Shown: positions 10,614 through 23,136 of the stretch, piece after piece
Layout of the letters: each line of letters begins with the position of its first letter
How positions within the stretch are numbered: position 1 is the stretch's first letter
Assembly: GCA_023974075.1 (NCBI GenBank)
Contig: CM043790.1
Location: forward strand, 15,673,804-15,737,803
Direction: 5' to 3'
Origin: Chaenocephalus aceratus
Lineage: Eukaryota; Chordata; Actinopteri; Perciformes; Channichthyidae
DNA: 64,000 nucleotides
Made by a program: the position numbers and the translations under genes
The notes under the pieces: model-generated
What the model saw: the letters and a program-made list of their open reading frames with translations, nothing else
Databases searched by the model: none
What the model was told of the DNA's origin: nothing

Positions 10614-13600
10614 TAAATTTACTTCGGTAAACATATGATCAATGGGTAAGTATAATAACCAAACATAAAGGATACAGTTAATATAACACGTCATGTATCG
10701 CCAATTTTTTAAGAAAGTGATTTTGCCTTTTTTTATTTAAACGGATAAAACCAATAGAGATAAAACATCAGCCAACCTTCGTTTGAAGTTGTCCAGAGAG
10801 ATTAGGAAATCTAGTTTGAGTCTCTCCTGCAGGCTACTCTCAGACAAAAGGCCTTTTTTCAGTCCGCGTCTGCACATCCAGCTTTTTTAAGCATAGCCAA
10901 TTATTGGCTCTAAGATTGTACAATTTTTTTACCAAAACAAACTAAGAGCATATGTCCTTGGGTAACAGGCCAATTGAATGGTCTTACCAAAAAAAAAATA
11001 CCAGTACTGTATCCTGAGCAAAGTCAATTCAGACCATCCGACCAGAATGTACCATGTACAGGGATGAGCCCTGTGGCCTGACTTTGTTTGTATCAATGTT
11101 CTGTCCTCTGACAAAAGTATTCCAGTAACTCAGTCGCCAGAAGGTCTGGCTTATGAAATATTAGATAATGAAGAGCACACAGCTCAAAGGCAATCTTAAA
11201 AAGTACAGCAAACCTAATCTCCTCTACATCAATCTTTCATGAAATGCATCAATTTTAACCTTTTTAATTAATGTTGAGTTCAACGATATAAAACAATTCA
11301 AGGTAGTTGGCAAATATACTGGAACAAGTTGCTGTTCTATAAAGTCGACAACATTTTAATAGGTTTTAAACACTCAACAAAAGCGCCAGCAGCCCAACAA
11401 ACAGGCAAATAAAACACTCTACCTTTGATCATTGCTTTTGCCTTGTTAACTATTATGGCCTTGATACATGGCCTTGTTGGCTGAGAAATATTTTATGTGA
11501 GGGAATATTGAAAATAACCCCTTTTGAAATTCAAGGTGTAAAAAACAAGGGTCAACCTGTCCCTGAGAAACCTCTCATGAACACTCCAATCTACCTCACC
11601 TCTTTGCCTGACGTGGTATGATTACTTAATTCCACTTATCGTTTGTATTTTGTGGTTTGTATTTATAACTGCTAGTCTGAGGAGATTCTCAACAAATGAT
11701 GAACCCTTAAGCTGTCCACTCCCACACAAAACGTAGAGCCTGCCACTTCTCCTCCTCTGTTTACTTTGCATTTAAAGGACTCTGTGTCATTGCAAAAAAA
11801 GAACTGGGCGTGCCGGGAAAACATTTTTGCTAACTTGTGTCATTTTGCTTCCGGTGACCTGACCTAGCTTGGCCCTATGACACTGACCTGGACCACAGGT
11901 GTGCTTGACAGGTCTCTTAATCAGTCAAGGGCCAAAGTATTCCCACGAGGACACAAAAGCAATTGGAGAGGCATGAAATGTGTGCACACATCACTATTCA
12001 AGGGAGCAGGAAGGGCCCAAGGGAATGTTTAAACATTCAGATACACACATTTACAAGGGTAGAAAGAAACCTGTAAATTAATACAAAGATTAGCTGCCAT
12101 GCTACTACATTTGAGGTCACTGTTAAATTTGACCTCTCCTGCAAATCCCCTCTGTGAACCCTCACACAAAGCAACACTAAAGGCTTGACACAAGAGTGTG
12201 AGGTGCATAGAGGTGGAGGGGGGCATGAGAAATACAGCAGTCATTGGCATTGGATCTGTTCGTGCAAAGATTACATCGATAATCCAAAGAAAAGATGCAC
12301 CACGCCAAGAACTTGGTTACATGTTCTGTTGCTGTTGAACTGTTTCTTCCTCATGCACAGGCAAGGAACTGAAGATATAGTAGCGATGTGCCTTTGTAAA
12401 GGATTTATATCTCGTTGTTTCATTTTGTAATCATCTTTTTTTAATGCAGTAGAGTAGAGGTTTGTCCGCCTGTGTGGAATCTCTTGTTTGCCACGAAGGG
12501 TGTACCCACATGAGAGCCAATCAGCAATCCTCTCAAATACATCATCACAACATCTTGAGGCAGAGTAAACAAAATCATCTTATTGTATATAATCCAATTG
12601 TATCATATATAGAAAAAACCTCTTGGATGAAATAATCAACTAGTAAATGAAAGTGAATTCCTCCTGCTTTGTAGTTAATACAGAAAAGTGAATTTGACCC
12701 ATAAATCAGTTTCTGTGGTTCTGAACGTAATACTTTTTTGATGACTTTGATGTTTAAAAAAACCTTGGTCCAACTTCTGGCTTTTTTTGTGTTTAAATAG
12801 TTGTGATCATGTGAGTTATTTTAAGCAAGGTGACAAAGTGTGCGCACAGTTCAACTGGCTAAAAAAGTATCTTCGTATTCGTGGGCCATTGACAAAATGT
12901 TCAACTCTCCGGTGTGACTCATGCTTTGGCGAGAGACCAAGCTAACAGTCAGTGTGGTGGTGTGGCGATCACGTACAGAAATTACACACAGTATTCTGTT
13001 GAAACTAATCCGTCTCTTAGTTTGTCTTTGAACTCGTGTCTGATGACAGACCGGCCTCCACTGCAGGTGCTAACATTCTTCAAGTTCTGAATGGAGGTCA
13101 CTAGTGGCAACTGGCAAGTGAAATACATGCAATCAGCACATCGGCACACGTGGCTTTGTGCACATGAGGCTAATTCCTTATTCAGACCACAGTATAGATT
13201 ATAGATGGACTTTGATTTTAACATTTTGCTCTGCATACGCCCCACAGTGATTGAGACTGAGACCTTCAATAGGTGAATACAAGGTTTGCTGACCTCAGTA
13301 ATTTGCCATATGGAGGTCAGATATAAAATAATGTTATTCATTGAACTCGCTCAATGTCCCACATGTTTCATCAGCTACCCTTAACAAATCCAGCCCATAC
13401 TTTAGTTAGTCATTGAGAAACTTAATTTAAAACGTGACCGTATAAGATAACTGTGTCTTTCTTGAATATAAATGTATGTTTTAATACAGTGGTGAGACGA
13501 TAAAGCCAGACCACATATTCTTTATTTTTTTATATCCATCACAAGTAGAAGATGCAGAGAATCTCAAACTAAAATATCCAACAGTTTGAATTAAGAGAAC

Positions 13601-14835
13601 AACTGTTAAAATTACAAATGATGACTCAGACTAAAACCAAAGATGATGGACGATGTCCTTAAAATGAATGACTGGTCTTTTTTATGCACGTGCTAACTGT
13701 TCCAACAGAGCGTTTCGAAGCCATCCATAGATAAGTGTGATAAAAAATGCACACTTGTGGGGGAGTGGCTGAGTGTGACTTTACTGCAGTTGCACATACT
13801 CAAGGGGGCTCTTGGTTGAAGCACCAACTGAAACAACTAAAAACCCCACCCTACTCTCCGCCAGCTGACCCAGAGTTCTCAAATTTCTCCGGCATGAAAC
13901 AGGCTCCTTATCTTTCACACGCTCATTGGGGAGTAACATATATAGTGCTGAAAGGGTTAGTATGTCATGCCTGAACCGAGTTCATGAGTACGGAGAATTT
14001 GTTTTCTCAGAGACTCGAAAACAGATCTAATGAGTATTGATTTATTTAAATACTGTTTGTGAGCAGGCATTGATCCATATGTTCCTTTTTTAGTCCAAGC
14101 TTGTTACCGTATCCCCTGAAAACAAAGATTACTGTTCCAAAGAGGCTGCTTAGCCTTTATTTTATTGACGCTTACAACCTCATATCTCCTGAATACTAAC
14201 CCAGCTTTATTCAGGTTAGGACATGGAGTTGATGTGGGTTGATGACTGATGGAGTCTTATTACATGCAACATCACTTCCCTCTCCCTCCTTCCTTCCTCC
14301 CCGTGTGTCCTTCTCTTTCAGCCCGAGGTAGGTTACAGTGAATATTACAGCTTTTATTATCCCACAACATTAATACAGGGATTGATGCCCTACTATTATT
14401 TAGTGGTGTGTGTCTTTGTGTGGTCCAGTGCATTGAGATGAGGGGCTGATGGGGATTCAGGGGTTGGCTGACTAGCAAAGAAGAGTTACACAGTCCATTT
14501 CCCTTCGCGCTAATTAGAATGTCGACTGTAAAGCCACCTCCAAAGAGCCGTTTAGGAAAGGAGAGTAAAAGGGGCTGAGTCAAGGAAGCGTTTCTGTCCT
14601 GTCAAACGGACACTAAATTCTGACCTTTACACTGGTCAAAACGGTCTTTTAACAGCGTGTTTGTAGGCAGGGGGTTGTCACGTCTCGTTCACACCGGTAT
14701 CTACATTGGTTCGTGTCAAGAGTACAAAGAGTGTGTTGTGAAAAAAAAAAAAAGATTTTACTACTCTCAAGTACTGACTGAAGGTCATGTCTTTAGGGAG
14801 CCCTCAGTGAAAAGTTTAATATCCCCACAGAGCTC
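10614..14835. other. non-coding, no recognised element
   Basis: AT-rich sequence with short chance ORFs only (for example 12982-13341 on the minus strand, with no domain). No RNA gene or transposon terminus recognised. Confidence 0.5.
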
Positions 14836-14854
14836 GATATGCAGTGTGCATATC
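14836..14854. repeat. short hairpin next to the 45-bp palindrome
   Basis: GATATGCA, spacer GTG, then TGCATATC: 8-bp perfect arms, ending 4 bp before the long palindrome. Confidence 0.75.
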
Positions 14855-14857
14855 ATA

Positions 14858-14902
14858 TCAGAAACAGCTCAAGTGGGATGATCCCACTTGAGCTGTTTCT
14901 GA
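14858..14902. repeat. 45-bp perfect palindrome
   Basis: Left arm 14858-14879 begins TCAGAAACAGCTCAAG and ends GGGAT. A single G at 14880 is the centre. Right arm 14881-14902 is the exact reverse complement. That is 22-bp arms with no mismatch. No transposon of matching type is seen around it. Confidence 0.9.
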
Positions 14903-17900
14903 ATAAATAAAACGCTTCTGAGGAAGAGGAGGTATAAAGGGAGATAGCTCCGGCAACAACCACAGGGAAAACTGATAACGGCTTCACCATATGGCAGCAC
15001 AATGTCATTGGAGGCGCATTCAAAGTTAGACAAGTTTTTTTAAGAATGTCATTTTTTGTTAATGCTACAGCTGTCAAGGCTTTTATCTCACGTCTGCAGT
15101 TGTTCTTTTTTATTTACCCCTCGCAGTCTAAAACGAGAATAGTTTTTCGTAATGATGGATGAGCAGGGCTTTTTGGCCTTTAGACAAGGCTCAGTCAGTG
15201 TGTGTGCCATGCCAAAGGTGAAATAGAATCACTCCCCTCCCTGGACCCCCTCCGGATGAGGAGCAGATACAGACGAAGCGTCATCAGCATTCGAAAGCTG
15301 CCCACAGACACACTGCACCTCTTATGAATACAGATTGACTCTCTCTATTAGTTAACGTAAGGTCTTGTTTTTATTCCGGTTTGGCACACGTTCAGGGAAT
15401 AAGGTCAATTTCCGAGGGAGAGGGAGGTGCTGTGTTCAGGAGAGCTTCTGGTCTGCAAATATTCCCAAAGCTCTTTTTCTTTTCTTTCTTTCTTTCTTTC
15501 TCTTTTTTCATAATAAAGCATGAATTATGGCTAGGATTATAGAAAGCACTGCAGCATTCTTGGGGGAAGACGAAAAAGGAAACAAACTGTTCCCTGCAGC
15601 ATGAAAAGAAGAAACAGGGGGTCACAAAAGGATAGGGAACAGGGCCAATAATAAAAGTCTAGGTTGTACACTGCCAGGCTACTTAATCACTTCATAGGAG
15701 AGGTTGTACTAACATTAGCAAACCACTCCCACCACAGTATCTTCCCTTAGCTCTGCTTTTATAAGTGTGGTGAATAATTTACTACGTGAAGAGAAAAAGG
15801 GTATTCAAAAACTCAGTAAGTGTATGGAAACAGTCATTTAGCCTCTGGCATGACATGCAAAGGGCCTATTGATTATATGTCGTTCAATTTGAATTTCCTC
15901 TTTTCTCGCCAGGCTTCTGCTCGGTGCTTTGGTTTTTCACTTAAGATGATGTGCATATGTTGCGCCTTCATCTCTCCTCTCCCCCCAGGGATGCATAATG
16001 CCTTGGATTGTATAGCAGGAGTGTTTCCATTCAAATCAACACTCCTCCAGGAATAAACACATGCTTAGATATTCACACATTTCTATTATGCATTTGTTAA
16101 AAAATGCGTTCCAACACCCCACCTGCAAAGCATCTAAAGGCACACCTACTGGATAGACATGGCGTGTTTTTGGCACAGGCTCCACTTCACCCCCGCATAT
16201 TTGTTTTGGGTTCCAGTCACTTCACTCATTGGCAGATGAAATCCTTCCCGTTCATTAACAGTGTGGTAAGCCTTCCTCACGTTGTGCCAAAATGTGGCCA
16301 TGTGCTTGTGCCAGTGCGCCTAATGGATGTCCTGTTCCAGCAGCATTAGGTCAGATGTTGGTGGGCTGGGCAGACAGTCCCTGCAGCAATGCCACACCGT
16401 GCTTAGGAAACGAGATAATAAAAAGCTGTCTGCCTCCACAAACACGTAGTCACACTAACACAAAGCACGCTTGGTATCACATTTCCCCCCTAGCCACTCA
16501 CAGTGAACCCAGCAGCGGTCTGTTTTTGCACAAGGTCAGACGAATATAATGGAGATAATACCCTTACACACTCCACTGTTGTGAGTGCCTTCTCATTTTC
16601 AGGGAGAAATCCAAGGGCTGGTTTTCACCTCATTTTAGGCCTGGCAATTGTCAAACACTCAAAATGAATTTGTAACCACATGTTTTGCTCTTCAGGCAAT
16701 CTCTTACATAGTAATCCAAAGTCACCTCAGTTCATCCCACAATAAAAAAGAAGCAGAATGCCTATTAGGAAAATAAATGACTGTATGCTGCAGTTCTTTG
16801 CTCTTGGAGGTTATTATTTTGTTTGTGGTTTGCTGCGGTAGGGTCTCAAATGGAGAGAAGGGAGAGTATTAAGCATACGGACAGCTCGGTCGGGGAACTC
16901 TCCGTAACAGATGCCCCTATACAAGTCAATTTAGCTATAGCCCTCCATGGTGACATTGTGTCATGGGCCCTTTGCGGTACTGCAGGAAGTAGCAGAGAAA
17001 TGTGCAGAGTGCAACTCTCCGGCTTGCTCCTTTACTTACAGCACACTGAAGCTGCCATACAGTGCATTAGGGATTTCCCAATTCCTTTAAGCCCTTTGGT
17101 CTTCTGCTCCAGGTGCTACACGGGGAACAGGTCGAGTGTCCAACCTGCCTAATACACAACTCTCTGGCCGGGCTCTACCTCTGCTGAGCCAGCATGCTCA
17201 TTAAGCCCTTCAACTAGTGAAACTCAATGGGAGGCCGTCCAACCGTCTGCCTGCCTCAGAGGATTTTCAGCATGGCTGCACTTGCAGACCAGAGTGAGAT
17301 ATTTATACGGGCCAAATGTTTGTATGCCTCTACAGGCATGGACATTTATGTGGAGGAAAACAGGCACTCGTGAAAGAGCACTGCCTATCACATAAATAGA
17401 TCTTTATTTTTCTTTCTGCTTCTTTTTTATTGTATGGAAATGCCTCGTAAGACATCTCCATAAGCACAGTTGATGCCAACAGCAAGCGGCAATATTCACA
17501 TTTAATTAGCGTCTTGTGGAGGAACATCTCCCTCTGTAGCTCAGTTTATGTATTTAAATAGTGTTGTCTTCATTAGAACATCACTAGGATTTGTATGATT
17601 CTTCATCTCCTTAAAGGACCGCGCACACAGGGTTTCTAAGCATCGGTTTGAGTGGAATAGGTAGAGAAAGCGGTAAGAATAAACAGGAGCCCTATCTGGT
17701 TGTGCCCCGCATCCTCAAGCTTTGCTCTCTTGTTCTGGTGTTTGTTATTATTTGGACTAGAGCTTTGGCACTGTACTAAGTGCCTTGGTGCCTGGCTTGT
17801 GGGTGCCCATTTCTCTACAGTAGGAATGTCTCAGAGTCTCTTCCCCACAGAGCTTCTCTCTCTAGCCCCAATCTGTGGATGACTTTCCACTTCTTCCTGC

Positions 17901-18227
17901 TCTCCTTCTTGTCCTCAATGCATAATGGAAGTGCCTGTGGCTTTCTTAGGCTGATTGAAGAGTCTTGTTGAAATGTTAGAGATCTAACGGCAGAATTAGT
18001 CAGGGATGTCTAATGGCGTTTCTTCTGCCATTGTCCTGGCTTTTCTTTCTTACTTTCCCCGTCTTGTCCTCTAAGGGTAGAGGCTGTTGTCAGGTGTGAA
18101 AGAGTGTTGATGCGACAGCAGGGATGGCTCGGACAGCCAGAGAATGGCTTGTCTGTCTTTAATCCTTCCTGGCGCAATTGATTTAGAGTCACTTTGCAGT
18201 GAATAGGCCTTTCTGCTCTTCTCTGGA
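14903..18227. other. non-coding, no recognised element
   Basis: No gene supportable. A TTTC microsatellite lies at about 15476-15502. Confidence 0.5.
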
Positions 18228-18281
18228 GATAGAGAGAGAGAGAGAGAGAGGAGGGAGGGAGGGAGGGAGGAGGGAGGGATG
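18228..18281. repeat. GA / GGGA microsatellite
   Basis: A gagagagaga tract merging into gggagggagg repeats; a purine-only strand of about 54 bp. Confidence 0.85.
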
Positions 18282-20566
18282 GCAAACCCTGCATCATTGA
18301 TGGCTGCATCACTGGAGAGCATGGTAATCTAGGCTCGCTCTTCAAAGTGCCCAGCTTAGGCTTCCAACCAGAATCACTACAGAATTGCACCATTCTGGAT
18401 AATTGAATAAGCATGTGATGGATAGTCGCAACTCTTATATGGGAACGTATTTATAAGAGTTCCAGGACAGATGCTGAATGTCAATTGAAATGTGTAAACA
18501 ATATGTACTTGAACCATAAAAGCCCCAAAATAAAATGCTCATAGAAAATGGTTATCAGTCATGAGGATTTTCTAGGTGATCTCTCACATTGTGTTACCCA
18601 CTCGGGGTCAATGAAGCTATAACCAGGTCCAGGAATAGTTTTGATATCATGCCCCACATGCGTCTTGACTCTTTGAATTCCTACAGTGTTTATTTTGAGA
18701 TTGAAAGCACTTCCTTAGCCATCATCGCAGATCCTGTGAATTATTTACTTGTTATACAACAGACATCGGCTATACCGTATTCCCGGGGGGGAATGATGGG
18801 GATGCCTGCGGAAAGCTTGGGATAAAGATGTGGAGAGTTTTACTGGAAAGCTGTTTATTGCCTATGCTGTCATCAAGATGTTATGCTAAAGGAATGTAAT
18901 GTAACACGTGGGCTTCCTAATGGAATAGTTAGGGGTTCATTTCACTCTAAATACCCACACTTCACTGAGAGATGTACATCATAACTGTTTTAATTCATAA
19001 ATATAGTTTATGAAGCAGCTTTAGTTCCACCAAGGCTCTTATCCATTTGGATATACCAAGGTTTTGGATGCAATACGGCACAGAATACAGGCCTTTCATA
19101 AAACTTTCATGAAAGTGTATGGAAGGGTAAGGCAGGATCAAAGGAAGGATCCATTAAAATACGTAGCAGATTGACCTTGGCTGAGATGTCAAAGTGCCCT
19201 TGCAGTTGTTGATATGTTGCAATAATTCAGTGATAGTCAATAGAAATTATTCTGAAAACGATGTTGTTGTTTTTTTCTTTACTTCTTAGGCTTGACAAGT
19301 GGTTCTGAAAGTTGTGTCACTTGAGCCTCAATAAAGAGGGTATCAAAATGCCCATATACACTTTAACTACAACCACAGCACAATACAGCACTTCTCTGTT
19401 GTCCATCTGAATCAAAGTTGGTTACAAGCAGCAAAGTGCAATTAAAGTTGTATCCTGTTCTGAGAGAATTTGTATCACACTTTGACGGCTCTTAAGTGGA
19501 TTGTTAAAATACAAATATTTGATGATTGTTTGTGTACTTGAATCCAACAAAAAAAATTGCACTTGGCACAAATTGACTTTGAATAATTGATTTTCATGTA
19601 ATCTGTTTGGTCAGATACAGCTACTCTCTAACAAGGCTGAGTTTTAGTGAAAAGACAAGGGCATAAATTAACATAGTCCTTTATTTAGCAAACCTAAATC
19701 AAACACAAAACGTTTTCTTTAAGTCAAGGTGATTCAAATTATAAATCAAGATAATGTTAGAAATAATAATATAATATTAAAAAAATGGTTGCAAAAACCA
19801 GGATTTGTTTAGTTTCCTTTCTAACAGGCACATTTAAAAAGCCTCTTATATAAAATTACTCTTTTACTTTCACAGCATGCCTTGAAGAAAATCATGTCCA
19901 CGTGCTCGGTAGATAATACAAAAAGCCTGACTTCACTTTCAGGCTTTTTTATGCCTTTGTTTTGAAGTTTATGGTAGCTTTATATGTTTGTTGTTCTCGT
20001 ATTCCGTTTCCATCTCATAGCGGGCGGGCCATTTAGTACTATATGGCCGCATGAATCACAGTTTCATGGGATCACTTGGTGAGAAATACAAAGAAGATGT
20101 TCTTTGTCAGAGGAGGTGGATATCCTCTGTCTTCATTTGAGTGCAATATCAATACAGGCTAAAGCAATAGATGTTCTGTGGCGCAAGAGAAAACTCTTTT
20201 TTTTTACCAATAAAGAAAGGAGGAAAGAACAGGAAACAGCAAAGGGCAGAGGGTCGTAAAAAAAAAGTAATAAAGTTGCTCCAACCTAAAGTACTGCAGT
20301 ATGGTTGGCATTTTCCCCAATGTAGGGTATTTTGTGCTGTAATGGTAGAAGTGATTTATATGTACTTAAGCAAAAGGTTAGTTAGCAGTATGGCACAGCA
20401 GATGTGTATAGAAGATATTATGTCTATGTAAAGAAAGCTTGTTTGTCACCTGGTGTGTTTAGCTCGTGTTTCATTTTATTCACTTTGGCCTTGTTATTCT
20501 CAGGCAGTATAACACAGTTGTCATAACATGAATTGGTACCACTTTACAATAAGACTACCCTTATAA
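18282..20566. other. non-coding; one small hairpin
   Basis: No gene. At about 19920-19949 AAAAAGCCTGA and TCAGGCTTTTT form an 11-bp stem around an 8-nt loop. Confidence 0.5.
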
Positions 20567-20900
20567 ACAGGGCCGCCCCTCCCTACAGGCCAATCACGCA
20601 GGCTGTATGGGGGCCCGCCTTAAGCAGGGGGCCCCGCCCAGAGGGCCTCAGCTGCTGTGCGCAGTTCTCCGCTCAGTTCTCCGCGCACCCTCCGCGAGAG
20701 TGAGAGTGAGAGGTGAGAAGGGGAGCACGTCTGTAACCCGACACCGTTGCAATGAATTGACATCTGACCAATCACGGCTTTGATACGGCCACTAGTGCAG
20801 GTGAAGAGATGTCGGTGAAAAGACAGTTTCAGTCCGGCGCAAGCAAGAGGGGAAAAAAACAAAACATGAAGAAACTAGAGCATCACCCGAAGGTGGGTTA
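20567..20900 (+). mobile_element. hAT-type transposon relic with transposase N-terminus
   Basis: Begins CAGGGCCGCCCCTCCCT, which looks like a hAT terminus of the cagggccgg class. At 20809 an ATG opens MSVKRQFQSGASKRGKKQNM then KKLEHHPK, after which a good splice donor (gtgggt) follows. Short basic first exons of the form K-R-x-x-SGA-x-KR-x-x-K are common in hAT transposases related to ZMYM-type genes. No matching right terminus was found, and the coding region beyond this exon is not recognisable. Relic only. Confidence 0.45.
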
Positions 20901-22897
20901 TTGTATGAGTCAAATGTACAACTTGCGAATGTTGTATAAGTCAAATTGCCAATTGCCATATTAAAACATCAGCTGCAATTCACGACATGAAGAAGGCAGT
21001 CTCTGCATAGCATATAGGCTAATGGAGATGCAGTTATTTCCAGCATTCTTTATTTAACGTATGTGATGCCTTTTATCTGCTAATGTACAGGAAGAAGAGT
21101 GATAAACTGTCTGTCTAGTTGGCTTACATAACAGTTAAAGTTTACAGCTTAAAAAACATGGAGCATTTTCCCCCTTTTATTCATTTTTATGTCAATTTGC
21201 ACATTTCATGGTGATGCTCAGCCTCTCCCCTTAACTCCTAACAGTCATCATCATGTCAACCACAACACAGATTTCTCTGTGACTGATAGAAATGTGTGTG
21301 TAGTTGTTGATACATTGCTGACAGAGGGAACTATGAATACAGATTTAAGAAATATCAGTTTTTGAGCATGTCATAAGCATGTTTTGTCTTGATTATATTA
21401 CAACTAAATTATAATAAAAAAATATAGTATTTATATTATTGAATTGATTATGATTATGATTATTATTATTAGTGGAAGTAGTTTATTTGCATTAATTATA
21501 TTTGAATCTTTTTGAGGCTAGTATTTGGCAGGAAATGCAGACGTACATGCACATTTACCAATTACCTCACTGTATACAAAAGTAACTGTGTTGATACTAA
21601 TAATAAACAGGAAATATATTTGCAAAGTAGCCTACTTTGTTTCCAAAAAAATGTGTTTCACCCCTGTCGGTTGGGGGGGGGGGGGGGGGAACTTTTAACT
21701 AGTTCAGAGAGAGTAAGCAACATATTTGGGGAGATAGACTAAACAGCTGGGCACCCTGAATCACTTGCTTTGTGTCTGACCCTTAATGGCCTCGAAGCCA
21801 GCGTTCCCTCAACCGTAAACCATTTTGCTCCCCCCCCCCCCGAGGCAAGTGTGTGCTCCTGCTGTAGAGTTAGATTTTTTTTCGCCGGTCAACATGTCCG
21901 TTAAAGTTGAAATCTTCCAGACAAAATTAGAAAAGTGCCAGTCAAAGGTCTTCTTTGTTATTTATTGAGCTTTAAAACAAATGAATAACGACTCTATATA
22001 ATAATATAATAATAAAAAACGGAGCCTCTCTTTTCCTCCCCCTCTTCTGACAACCCAGCAGCTGATCTCTGAGCAGGAGAGGTGGGGAGAGGCGGGGCTA
22101 TTGCTTCAAAGTTATCAGGACATGATCGTATAGGCGTAAACACGGAGCGTTTCATTTTCAGATCTACCCACCTTGGGACTGTTATCGTTATCGTTTTCTG
22201 CATTTCCATGTCGGCCTGTGGCCGAACCGTCAATCTGATAGTGAACTGTAGCAGATACGACCGTTATCGTCCTCGTGTGGCCAGGGCTTTATTGTAAAGT
22301 GGTACCCATTAATCATATGAAATAATTCTGAAGAAATGCAAGTGAAGTTTCTTTGATTATTTATTTTACAAAAACTTGAACACGTGTTATTTATTACACA
22401 AGTGTTTCCACTATTTGGAAAAATGCGGGGTCCATGCCAGACATGTTGAAGTATTAACAGCTTCACAACCTATACTTATAACTTGTATTCGTCTCCTCTC
22501 TGATCCATGTACCAGCCTGCAATTCAGTCGAAGTTTCAAAGTCATTCATGTGCTGATGAGAGCAGAACTTTATGCTTTTTGCAGGATGTACTTCATGCAA
22601 ACCATTCATTTTTGACAAAATGTTAAATGAGACATGTAACACCAAATTATTTGTTATCAATTGTCATTATTTTAGGCTAAGAATGTGTTGCTTTCATTAC
22701 TTAATTAGTGGTAACCAATTATTTGTTCAAGGATCTTAGGAAATGTAAAAATCCAAGAGTAGTTTCCTTTTTTACATTTTAAGGCTATGATATATGGTGT
22801 ACATTTAATAGAAAACATGCTTTTCACATACACCCGCCACCAGGTTGTTCAGTTAACTGAAGAAGGAGACTCCAACACACATGGGCGCCCCCTGCGC
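20901..22897. other. non-coding with poly-G and poly-C runs
   Basis: Poly-G run at 21673-21689 and poly-C at about 21830-21841. The rest of the hAT relic may extend into the first part, but I cannot find its other end. No gene. Confidence 0.45.
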
Positions 22898-22902
22898 TCA
22901 CA

Positions 22903-22942
<40 letters not shown>
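22898..22942. repeat. CA microsatellite
   Basis: About 45 bp of CA with one TA interruption, followed by a short CACT tract. Confidence 0.9.
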
Positions 22943-22947
<5 letters not shown>

Positions 22948-23103
22948 TCACTCTATCAAACTTTAAAACTCATTCACAGGACCATTGAGTTCTTGTGATG
23001 AGAGCAGCCACAGTAGTAATTTGACAAAAGCTGTCATTCTTCATGACAAGACTGTGACCTCTCTGAGTGTTCAGGGTGTGAAGGTCAATATCATCCCACT
23101 GCC

Positions 23104-23136
23104 ACACACACACACCCACACACACACACACACACA
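23104..23136. repeat. CA microsatellite
   Basis: About 33 bp of CA with one CC interruption. Confidence 0.9.

Noticed and set aside
12982..13341. 119-codon minus-strand ORF
   Set aside because: No domain or context; composition like its surroundings.
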